Assembly (NCBI GenBank): GCA_977017575.1
Contig: CDRNVI010000026.1
Location: 496,001-560,000, forward strand
Direction: 5' to 3'
DNA length: 64,000 nucleotides
Origin: Paramoeba atlantica
Taxonomy: Eukaryota > Discosea
Positions 49,141 through 59,900 of this stretch are shown piece after piece; the first letter of the stretch is position 1; each line of letters begins with the position of its first letter. The position numbers and the translations under genes are program-made. The notes under the pieces are model-generated. The model did no database searches, was not told the origin of the DNA, and was given only the letters and a program-made list of their open reading frames with translations.

Positions 49141-49463
49141 TATCGGAAATTTTGACCTTGTCGGACCCCTCCTGCTCGTACCAGGTGGGGTACCCCCAGG
49201 GGGGGGGGATTATCGCCGCGGCCTACTCTACCACTTCGCCGCCCTCGATTTCGAAAAGCAAAAAATTCGAAAAAAAAATCGTACGGTATGCCCGCCCCCA
49301 TGGACCCCCCATTTTTTTCAATTTTTTTTTCTTTTTTTGACCACCGGATCCCCCTTTTATATTTAGGCTCTTTGTTAAACGCGGCGGTAGTTTTCAACGC
49401 GAAGCGCGCAGCACGAGTGACTTCTAAGTTGAAAACAACCACCGCGTTTAACAAAGAGCCTAA
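49141..49463. repeat. Dispersed repeat element C with foldback copy 3 at its right end
   Basis: Shares 'gtcggacccctcctgc', 'attatcgccgcggcctactc', 'aaaagcaaaaaattcgaaaa' and 'ggaccccccatttttttcaa' with element A. Ends in 'ccccttttatattt' joined to a foldback. A further piece of the same family occurs at ~50085-50160. Confidence 0.75.
49363..49463. repeat. 101-bp foldback repeat, copy 3 (inverted centre)
   Basis: Arms ttaggctctttgttaaacgc / complement. The centre 'gcgaagcgcgcagcacgagt' is the reverse complement of the centre in copies 1 and 2, so this copy is in the other orientation. Flanks extend the symmetry (ccttttata...tataaaagg). Confidence 0.92.
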
Positions 49464-49494
49464 ATATAAAAGGCTAAATATAAAAGCCTAAATA

Positions 49495-49580
49495 GTAAGT
49501 GGCGGAGTGGCAATAATTCAAAGTTTGAATCACATGGTGCTCAGACGGCGAGTTCAAACCCGCTCATCGCAATATTCCTG
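49495..49580 (+). repeat. tRNA-derived (SINE-like) sequence with A and B boxes
   Basis: TGGCGGAGTGG (49500-49510) fits the Pol III A box, and GTTCAAACC (49552-49560) fits the B box at a tRNA-like distance. The arms do not fold into a good cloverleaf (T stem mispaired, no normal anticodon loop), so this is not a functional tRNA. It follows element C directly and may head a SINE. Confidence 0.5.
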
Positions 49581-50380
49581 GCGGCCTCACTCTAAGAGGC
49601 TGGGCTGAGAACCGAATAGGCCCAATACTCGGAGGACCGTCCCGGACCCTCCCCCTCAGGGAACCAGCTCCCTTACCCGGCTTACACCTCTTGGATAAGC
49701 CGTGTTGACGTACAGTTCGTCGACGCAGCGTGTTGGCAACAGCACGTTGGTGCCGCCTTGGACAAGCGGAAACTGGTAGAGGACGTCGGCCTCGGAACTT
49801 CCAAATCTGTCTGTGAAGGGTCTGGCTTGCCAGTGACCATCCGGAGCAATCCGGAAATGATGATCACCCTGGTGGGGAGGGGGGTGGCAGGGGGTACCCA
49901 TCGGAACTGTTGAAAAACTAGTTATTTTGTCATTCAATTTGATTCATACGTCTACCTTTTTTCCTTGCGCCTCCTCCTTCCTCTGCGGCCTTGCGTGTCA
50001 CACACTTCCGGGTAAATTTTGGACTTTGTAGGTGTATTATCGGCACAGGGTGGAGAAATATCGAATGAAATCAAAGAGTATACAGGTATAGAAGGCTCGA
50101 AACTCTCAAAAAATGGTCTAGGAGTTGATTTGGGAAAAATATATTTTTTCACTTTCACCCATAAATTTTTAGTTTCTTTTTGCAAAATTTCAAAAATTGC
50201 TATGATCAGAACTAGTTATTTTGTCACAAAATTCGATTCATACATATTGGTGAAACGATATTTTGGTGAAACGATATCGGGCCACAAATCGGGCCACAAA
50301 TCGGGTACGACGAATTAACCTATGGTAGCGAGGGAGTAGTGCAGATTGAAAGGGGCGAGGGAGATACGAAGCAACAGGCG
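49581..50380. other. Non-coding mosaic
   Basis: GC-rich part (49581-49890) unrecognised. A ~34-bp direct repeat 'aactagttattttgtca...gattcatac' at 49916-49949 and 50210-50243, and a fragment of the A/B/C repeat family near 50085-50160. No gene recognised. Confidence 0.45.
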
Positions 50381-50500
50381 TGGCAGATTCCCACTGAAAA
50401 GAAATGGTATCTCCCCGCACGAAAAACGCCTTTTCGCTTTCTAGCTCGTAGACAAACTTCGTGCAGGGAGATACCATTTCTTTTCAGTGGGAATCTGCCA
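50381..50500. repeat. 42-bp near-perfect inverted repeat around 36 bp
   Basis: 50381-50422 begins tggcagattcccactgaaaa and is matched, inverted, at 50459-50500 with one mismatch. Could be a miniature element or a fold-back duplication. Confidence 0.9.
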
Positions 50501-50728
50501 CACACAACAACAACAAAGACACTGATATTGAAATATCAGTTAACGGATTTGTAGTTCATACTAGTAACGAAGCATACAAAAATACAATATCACCTAGAAT
50601 TTGCGCGGTGAAGCACCTTCCACAGCCCTGTCATCCATGTATCCTAGTTACTTTCTTTGGAAATGCCTCTTTAGGGCGAATGTGTCTTCCAGCAACTCGC
50701 CTTCATATTCATTTGACCTTCTGACCTG

Positions 50729-51010
50729 TTAGAGGAAGTAAAGATAGCTGTCCTTTCTGTTGGTTACTCCAAATACGATGCGTCGCATGCGATTTATTTG
50801 AGTTTCAATCTCCTGCAATTCCGATTGATTTAAATTCCAAGTTCCCGGATTGTAGTATACAACAGGCTGTACAAGCGTTTTGTATATTTGAAACTTACAC
50901 AAAGCGGAAAGAGAAGACCAAATTGCTTTAAGTCTATGCATTACGCTCCAACCGAGCCGTACTCTCTCGTTTGGATTTGACCCGCCGTCCTCCAACCAAC
51001 AACCAACCAA
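50729..51010 (-). mobile_element. LINE fragment (post-RT region)
   Basis: 'ERVRLGWSVMHRLKAIWSS ... YKTLVQPVVYYNPGTWNLNQSELQEIETQINRMRRIVFGV' is a diverged copy of 52560-52790 of the larger LINE. About 93 codons; truncated on both sides. Confidence 0.85.
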
Positions 51011-51341
51011 CCATCACTGGGATAATAAATTAATATGTCCCAGTTGAAAGCTTCACAAATTTCTCCTACCCATAAAACACTTTGGCGGTGTCCACAAAAC
51101 TAACATATTCACCAGAAGCTTTTCAAAAACATCTTGCAACAACTTCCATGCATCCTAATCATTCGAGGTGGATGACGTTCCAGTACTTAGTCAAAGAATT
51201 GTGATATGAAATCGACTTTTCATTTTCAGCACAAACGGTTTACCTAATAAAACATTTTCACGCGAAACAACAGCATATCACCTTATCACACTATCCCTCA
51301 CCTGTTCAGAAAATGCGATCAAGGGGGGTATGAGGGGGGTA
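51011..51341. other. Spacer between two LINE copies
   Basis: No gene. Tandem 'gaggggggtat' units at 51325-51341 lie just beyond the 3' end of the larger LINE. Confidence 0.4.
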
Positions 51342-53952
51342 TCATTTCTTTGGTGTTCGTAATACGTTCTTAGTTCGCGATCTATCGTCTTTCCCCTGAC
51401 GCTTTTCTGTCTTTTTGACGCAGTTCTCTCTTTTACTGAGTGTCAATGTGTTGTTGGACTGTACGCGTTCTTGTGATCTTGTGCGTTTCGTTTCCGTTTC
51501 TATCTCTGTATGGTTGCCTTTGCTAACTGTCCTACTTTTTGGCAATATTTTTACGTGCTCACCATGGGTGCATATTTGGCTAGAGGTTACCGATTTAAGT
51601 TTGCGCTGCATTTTGCTGCCATTAGAATCACCATTGGTATGGTTTTTGCGCTTGTCTTCTGCATGAGGAATCTCGCCGTAGAATCTCAAGGCCTTTTCTC
51701 CCTTGCTTATTTTACTTGCTTGTTTAGCCACCCAGTCTGCCATATAATTATGTGGATTTTCGTTATGCGCTTTAACTTTTACGCAGTAGAAGCGCTTTGT
51801 CCCTCTTAGCGAAATATATGTTTCTTGCAATTTTTGAAGTATAGCGCCTCCCTCAAACGATTTAAATCCTATGAATCTGAACCTATGGATAGCTCCATGA
51901 AATAAATCCCAAACATACTCAGAGTCCGTGTGCAAAATGACATCTCCATCGTAGGACAATGCGATGAGAAGAGCCTCGTGCGCGGCAAAGGATTCTATTT
52001 CCTGAATAGATTGAGAGAATTCATGATGAGGTTTTAACCCAAGAGATATAGAGGGCTCGCGGCGGCGTAGGCAGACTACCCCACAACCTGTGTGAGTTTC
52101 ATCCTTTTTAACGATTCGTGCTCCATCTGTATAAATGTGTGTTTCATTTGGCCGGATTGGAAATGGTTGCCGCCCTTCTTCAATGTATTGTAGGGTTTCG
52201 TAGCACCCCTTGTTTACCCCCTTTACCAAAAGATTTTCCCATAGTTTTGAAGTTGTTTTAGTGTACGAGGGCCTGGGTTCAAGCTGATTTTGAAAATTTT
52301 CAAGTTTCTTGCACCATTGAGACTGATTTTGACCAAGTTTTAGAATCTCAGATACGTCAGAATGTAACTCTTTTGCACATCTTTCTGATAGCGAGGGCTT
52401 GGAACTCTCATCATTCGTTCTCCATAGTACGGCAGTTACGAATGGAGTAGGGTGACGAATAAGGTGGCCTACTAGCGAGGCACGTTGCAATTATATCACA
52501 GTATTGGGCTTTAGGTCAGTGGGGTAAAGAGAGTCTACTCTGCAATGCGCCTCTTTCGAGCACTTGACTCCCAATACGACCCTCCTCATTCTGTTCATTT
52601 GGACTTCCACTTCATGTAGCTCTTTCTGATTTAAATTCCAAGTCCCTGGATTATAGTAGACCACTGATTGAACGAGGGACTTAAAGATGTGTAATTTGCT
52701 TTTTGGTGATATAGTAGAACTCCATATGGCTTTGAGTTTGTGCATTATTGCCCAACCTAATCGTACACGTTCTTGTGAGTTTGAGCTGCGATCCTCCTCG
52801 TTCTGAGTGCTACCCAAGTAGCGATAAGATGTAACTTTTGGTATATCGCCGAGTGTCGCTACTTGCAAAGGTCTTCCATCATCCTTAACTTTACCTAGTG
52901 TCATCCATGCCGTTTTGTTTGGTCCGACATTTATTTTCAAATTAGCTGCGGAAGTTCAAATTTCTGCGGAAGTTTTAAGTTTGTGCAACATTGTGCTTAG
53001 CTCCTCCTTGGATTCGGAGAAGAGAACTATATCATCAGCATAATTTATATCAGATACACGCAGTTCCTTTAGGCCTCTGCTCCTAGTTCCTGAGCTATGT
53101 GTCACAAGCCCTAAGCGATTTATGTCGATAAATTCAACCAAAATACGATCAAGCACCATAATAAACAGGTATGGGGCCAGAACGTTACCTTGAAGAGTCC
53201 CCTGTAAAAGTGGAAATGAGTCTGTATTACCGTATGGTGTTTTCACGTGCGATTTGAGATTTTGATAAATACACATGATCGTAGAACTGAGATTTTCGGG
53301 AATATCGAAAGCACGTAATGTCTCTTTTATCGCAGCGAATGATAATGAAGGAAAGGCTTGTTGAAAGTCGACGAAACAGACGAACACCCCAGCCCCTCGG
53401 CGCGATTTTTCCATTATTTCTAAAAACGTTGCCTGAGCGCCAGCTGTTGAGCGGTTAGGTCGAAATCCGAATTGATTCCCGCGAAGCGAACCTTCCACTG
53501 CTGGTTGTATTCTGTCTAAAATGATTCGATTCAAAATCTTCACTACATGATTCACAAGACAGATTGGTCTCCAATTTGTGAGTGAGCGCAAGTTACCTTT
53601 CTTTGGCAATGGGACCTGCAATATCGATTTCCAAGATTCATCCGCTTTTCCGGTTTTTCGTACTTCGTTCATTATATCCAGGAGAGCATTACGCAAGTCT
53701 TGATCAGCTGAAATAGCACGTAGAGATTCAACCGGGATATTATCATCGCCTGTAGCTTTTCCTGACTTAATCTTTACCATCGCAGCAGTTAGTTCCTCCA
53801 CTCGAAATTCACCATCATCAATTTTTGCCAGTCGTTTTGGTGCAGTAGGTAAACTTATTGCTTCCACTCCCCATTTCCGCTTTTTAGGTAGAAACAGGTT
53901 TCCCCGACAACACGTGGCCAATCGGAGTTTTTCTTTGACCGCCAAGAAACCC
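51342..53952 (-). mobile_element. Non-LTR retrotransposon (LINE, RT + RNase H, ingi/I-like), 5'-truncated
   Basis: Minus strand. RT (53900-52956): 'GKATGDDNIPVE', 'VPLPKKG.....NWRPICLVN', 'NQFGFRPNRSTAGAQ', 'VDFQQAFPSL', 'GTLQGNVLAPYLF', catalytic YADD at 53031-53042. Then a thumb/connection segment, and an RNase H domain (51342-52490) with 'IYTDGARIV', 'EIESFAAHEAL', 'LHTDSEYVWDL' and 'NYMADWVAKQ', the D-E-D-D set. Two in-frame stops interrupt it: TGA at 52956-52958, inside a short 'cttccgcag' duplication, and TAA at 52491-52493. The endonuclease part is missing; coding sequence joins the A-rich satellite at ~53950. RNase H-bearing LINEs of this kind are known in trypanosomatids (ingi/L1Tc). 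Confidence 0.9.
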
Positions 53953-56900
53953 CCAAAAGTCTTCAAAAAAACAAAGGTCTTCAAAAAAACAAAGGTCTTC
54001 AAAAAAAGAAAGGTCTTCAAAAAAAACAACGGTCTTCAAAAACAAAGGTCTTCAAAAAAACAAAGGTCTTCAAAAAGTCAAAAGGTCTTCAAAAAAAACA
54101 ACGGTCTTCAAAAACAAAGGTCTTCAAAAAAACAAAGGTCTTCAAAAAGTCAAAAGGTCTTCAAAAAAAAAGGTCTTCAAAAAAACAAAGGTCTTCAAAA
54201 AAACAAAGGTCTTCGAAAAAACAAAGGTCTTCAAAAAAACAAAGGTCTTCAAAAAAACAAAGGTCTTCAAAAAAACAAAGGTCTTCAAAAAAACAAAGGT
54301 CTTCAAAAAAACATAGGTCTTCAAAAAAACAAAGGTCTTCAAAAAAACAAAGTCTTCAAAAAAACAAAGGTCTTCAAAAAAACAAAGGTCTTCAAAAAAA
54401 CAAAGGTCTTCAAAAAAACAAAGGTCTTCAAAAAAACAAAGGTCTTCAAAAAAACAAAGGTCTTCAAAAAAAAATGGTCTTCAAAAAAACAAAGGTCTTC
54501 AAAAAAACAAAGGTCTTCGAAAAAACAAAGGTCTTCAAAAAAACAAAGGTCTTCAAAAAAACAAAGGTCTTCAAAAAAACAAAGGTCTTCAAAAAAACAA
54601 AGGTCTTCAAAAAAACAAAGGTCTTCAAAAAAACAAAGGTCTTCAAAAAAACAAAGGTCTTCAAAAAAACAAAGGTCTTCAAAAAAACAAAGGTCTTCAA
54701 AAACAAAGGTCTTCAAAAAAACAAAGGTCTTCAAAAAAACAAAGGTCTTCAAAAAAAGAAAGGTCTTCAAAAAAAACAAAGGTCTTCAAAAACAAAGGTC
54801 TTCAAAAAAACAAAGGTCTTCAAAAAGTCAAAAGGTCTTCAAAAAAAAAGGTCTTCAAAAAAACAAAGGTCTTCAAAAAAACAAAGGTCTTCAAAAAAAC
54901 AAAGGTCTTCAAAAAAACAAAGGTCTTCAAAAACAAAGGTCTTCAAAAAAACAAAGGTCTTCAAAAAAACAAAGGTCTTCAAAAAAAGAAAGGTCTTCAA
55001 AAAAAACAAAGGTCTTCAAAAACAAAGGTCTTCAAAAAAACAAAGGTCTTCAAAAAGTCAAAAGGTCTTCAAAAAAAAAGGTCTTCAAAAAAACAAAGGT
55101 CTTCAAAAAAACAAAGGTCTTCAAAAAAACAAAAGGTCTTCAAAAAAAGAATGGTCTTCAAAAAAACAAAGGTCTTCAAAAAAACAAAGGTCTTCAAAAA
55201 AACAAAGGTCTTCAAAAAAACAAAGGTCTTCAAAAAAACAAAGGTCTTCAAAAAAACAAAGGTCTTCAAAAAAAACAAAGGTCATCAAAAAAACATAGGT
55301 CTTCAAAAAAACAAAGGTCTTCAAAAAAAAAAAGGTCTTCAAAAAAACAAAGGTCTTCAAAAAAACAAAGGTCTTCAAAAACAAAGGTCTTCAAAAAAAC
55401 AAAGGTCTTCAAAAAAACAAAGGTCTTCAAAAAAACAAAGGTCTTCAAAAAAACAAAGGTCTTCAAAAAAAACAAAGGTCTTCAAAAACAAAGGTCTTCA
55501 AAAAAACAAAGGTCTTCAAAAAAACAAAGGTCTTCAAAAAAAGAAAGGTCTTCAAAAAAAACAACGGTCTTCAAAAACAAAGGTCTTCAAAAAAACAAAG
55601 GTCTTCAAAAAGTCAAAAGGTCTTCAAAAAAAAAGGTCTTCAAAAAAACAAAGGTCTTCAAAAAAACAAAGGTCTTCGAAAAAACAAAGGTCTTCAAAAA
55701 AACAAAGGTCTTCAAAAAAACAAAGGTCTTCAAAAAAACAAAGGTCTTCAAAAAAACAAAGGTCTTCAAAAAAACATAGGTCTTCAAAAAAACAAAGGTC
55801 TTCAAAAAAACAAAGGTCTTCAAAAACAAAGGTCTTCAAAAAAACAAAGGTCTTCAAAAAAACAAAGGTCTTCAAAAAAAGAAAGGTCTTCAAAAAAAAC
55901 AAAGGTCTTCAAAAACAAAGGTCTTCAAAAAAACAAAGGTCTTCAAAAAGTCAAAAGGTCTTCAAAAAAAAAGGTCTTCAAAAAAACAAAGGTCTTCAAA
56001 AAGTCAAAAGGTCTTCAAAAAAAAAGGTCTTCAAAAAAACAAAGGTCTTCAAAAAAACAAAAGGTCTTCAAAAAAAGAAAGGTCTTCAAAAAAACAAAGG
56101 TCTTTAAAAAAAAATAAGGTCTTCGAAAAAACAAAGGTCTTCAAAAAAACAAAGGTCTTCAAAAAAACAAAGGTCTTCAAAAAAAACAAAGGTCATCAAA
56201 AAAACATAGGTCTTCAAAAAAACAAAGGTCTTCAAAAAAAAAAAGGTCTTCAAAAAAACAAAGGTCTTCAAAAAAACAAAGGTCTTCAAAAACAAAGGTC
56301 TTCAAAAAAACAAAGGTCTTCAAAAAAACAAAGGTCTTCAAAAAAACAAAGGTCTTCAAAAAAACAAAGGTCTTCAAAAAAAACAAAGGTCTTCAAAAAC
56401 AAAGGTCTTCAAAAAAACAAAGGTCTTCAAAAAAACAAAGGTCTTCAAAAAAAGAAAGGTCTTCAAAAAAAACAACGGTCTTCAAAAACAAAGGTCTTCA
56501 AAAAAACAAAGGTCTTCAAAAAGTCAAAAGGTCTTCAAAAAAAAAGGTCTTCAAAAAAACAAAGGTCTTCAAAAAAACAAAGGTCTTCGAAAAAACAAAG
56601 GTCTTCAAAAAAACAAAGGTCTTCAAAAAAACAAAGGTCTTCAAAAAAAAAAAGGTCTTCAAAAAAACAAAGGTCTTCAAAAAAACAAAGGTCTTCAAAA
56701 ACAAAGGTCTTCAAAAAAACAAAGGTCTTCAAAAAAACAAAGGTCTTCAAAAAAAAAAAGGTCTTCAAAAAAACAAAGGTCTTCAAAAAAAACAAAGGTC
56801 TTCAAAAACAAAGGTCTTCAAAAAAACAAAGGTCTTCAAAAAAACAAAGGTCTTCAAAAAAAGAAAGGTCTTCAAAAAAAACAACGGTCTTCAAAAACAA

Positions 56901-59900
56901 AGGTCTTCAAAAAAACAAAGGTCTTCAAAAAGTCAAAAGGTCTTCAAAAAAAAAGGTCTTCAAAAAAACAAAGGTCTTCAAAAAAACAAAGGTCTTCAAA
57001 AAAACAAAGGTCTTCAAAAAAACAAAGGTCTTCAAAAAAAACAAAGGTCATCAAAAAAACATAGGTCTTCAAAAAAACAAAGGTCTTCAAAAAAAAAAAG
57101 GTCTTCAAAAAAACAAAGGTCTTCAAAAACAAAGGTCTTCAAAAAAACAAAGGTCTTCAAAAAAACAAAGGTCTTCAAAAAAACAAAGGTCTTCAAAAAC
57201 AAAGGTCTTCAAAAAAACAAAGGTCTTCAAAAAAACAAAGGTCTTCAAAAAAACAAAGGTCTTCAAAAAAACAAAGGTCTTCAAAAAAAACAAAGGTCTT
57301 CAAAAACAAAGGTCTTCAAAAAAACAAAGGTCTTCAAAAAAACAAAGGTCTTCAAAAAAAGAAAGGTCTTCAAAAAAAACAACGGTCTTCAAAAACAAAG
57401 GTCTTCAAAAAAACAAAGGTCTTCAAAAAGTCAAAATGTCTTCAAAAAAAAAGGTCTTCAAAAAAACAAAGGTCTTCAAAAAAACAAAGGTCTTCGAAAA
57501 AACAAAGGTCTTCAAAAAAACAAAGGTCTTCAAAAAAACAAAGGTCTTCAAAAAAACAAAGGTCTTCAAAAAAACAAAGGTCTTCAAAAAAACATAGGTC
57601 TTCAAAAAAACAAAGGTCTTCAAAAAAACAAAGGTCTTCAAAAACAAAGGTCTTCAAAAAAACAAAGGTCTTCAAAAAAACAAAGGTCTTCAAAAAAAGA
57701 AAGGTCTTCAAAAAAAACAAAGGTCTTCAAAAACAAAGGTCTTCAAAAAAACAAAGGTCTTCAAAAAGTCAAAAGGTCTTCAAAAAAAAAGGTCTTCAAA
57801 AAAACAAAGGTCTTCAAAAAGTCAAAAGGTCTTCAAAAAAAAAGGTCTTCAAAAAAACAAAGGTCTTCAAAAAAACAAAAGGTCTTCAAAAAAAGAAAGG
57901 TCTTCAAAAAAACAAAGGTCTTTAAAAAAAAATAAGGTCTTCGAAAAAACAAAGGTCTTCAAAAAAACAAAGGTCTTCAAAAAAACAAAGGTCTTCAAAA
58001 AAAACAAAGGTCATCAAAAAAACATAGGTCTTCAAAAAAACAAAGGTCTTCAAAAAAAAAAAGGTCTTCAAAAAAACAAAGGTCTTCAAAAAAACAAAGG
58101 TCTTCAAAAAAAACAAAGGTCATCAAAAAAACATAGGTCTTCAAAAAAACAAAGGTCTTCAAAAAAAAAAAGGTCTTCAAAAAAACAAAGGTCTTCAAAA
58201 AAACAAAGGTCTTCAAAAACAAAGGTCTTCAAAAAAACAAAGGTCTTCAAAAAAACAAAGGTCTTCAAAAAAACAAAGGTCTTCAAAAAAACAAAGGTCT
58301 TCAAAAAAAACAAAGGTCTTCAAAAACAAAGGTCTTCAAAAAAACAAAGGTCTTCAAAAAAACAAAGGTCTTCAAAAAAAGAAAGGTCTTCAAAAAAAAC
58401 AACGGTCTTCAAAAACAAAGGTCTTCAAAAAAACAAAGGTCTTCAAAAAGTCAAAAGGTCTTCAAAAAAAAAGGTCTTCAAAAAAACAAAGGTCTTCAAA
58501 AAAACAAAGGTCTTCGAAAAAACAAAGGTCTTCAAAAAAACAAAGGTCTTCAAAAAAACAAAGGTCTTCAAAAAAAAAAAGGTCTTCAAAAAAACAAAGG
58601 TCTTCAAAAAAACAAAGGTCTTCAAAAACAAAGGTCTTCAAAAAAACAAAGGTCTTCAAAAAAACAAAGGTCTTCAAAAAAAAAAGGTCTTCAAAAAAAC
58701 AAAGGTCTTCAAAAAAAACAAAGGTCTTCAAAAACAAAGGTCTTCAAAAAAACAAAGGTCTTCAAAAAAACAAAGGTCTTCAAAAAAAGAAAGGTCTTCA
58801 AAAAAAACAACGGTCTTCAAAAACAAAGGTCTTCAAAAAAACAAAGGTCTTCAAAAAGTCAAAAGGTCTTCAAAAAAAAAGGTCTTCAAAAAAACAAAGG
58901 TCTTCAAAAAAACAAAGGTCTTCAAAAAAACAAAGGTCTTCAAAAAAACAAAGGTCTTCAAAAAAAACAAAGGTCATCAAAAAAACATAGGTCTTCAAAA
59001 AAACAAAGGTCTTCAAAAAAAAAAAGGTCTTCAAAAAAACAAAGGTCTTCAAAAACAAAGGTCTTCAAAAAAACAAAGGTCTTCAAAAAAACAAAGGTCT
59101 TCAAAAAAACAAAGGTCTTCAAAAACAAAGGTCTTCAAAAAAACAAAGGTCTTCAAAAAAACAAAGGTCTTCAAAAAAACAAAGGTCTTCAAAAAAACAA
59201 AGGTCTTCAAAAAAAACAAAGGTCTTCAAAAACAAAGGTCTTCAAAAAAACAAAGGTCTTCAAAAAAACAAAGGTCTTCAAAAAAAGAAAGGTCTTCAAA
59301 AAAAACAACGGTCTTCAAAAACAAAGGTCTTCAAAAAAACAAAGGTCTTCAAAAAGTCAAAATGTCTTCAAAAAAAAAGGTCTTCAAAAAAACAAAGGTC
59401 TTCAAAAAAACAAAGGTCTTCGAAAAAACAAAGGTCTTCAAAAAAACAAAGGTCTTCAAAAAAACAAAGGTCTTCAAAAAAACAAAGGTCTTCAAAAAAA
59501 CAAAGGTCTTCAAAAAAACATAGGTCTTCAAAAAAACAAAGGTCTTCAAAAAAACAAAGGTCTTCAAAAACAAAGGTCTTCAAAAAAACAAAGGTCTTCA
59601 AAAAAACAAAGGTCTTCAAAAAAAGAAAGGTCTTCAAAAAAAACAAAGGTCTTCAAAAACAAAGGTCTTCAAAAAAACAAAGGTCTTCAAAAAGTCAAAA
59701 GGTCTTCAAAAAAAAAGGTCTTCAAAAAAACAAAGGTCTTCAAAAAGTCAAAAGGTCTTCAAAAAAAAAGGTCTTCAAAAAAACAAAGGTCTTCAAAAAA
59801 ACAAAAGGTCTTCAAAAAAAGAAAGGTCTTCAAAAAAACAAAGGTCTTTAAAAAAAAATAAGGTCTTCGAAAAAACAAAGGTCTTCAAAAAAACAAAGGT

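Noticed and set aside
49495-49580. Functional tRNA gene
   Set aside because: Boxes are good, but acceptor, anticodon and T stems do not pair.
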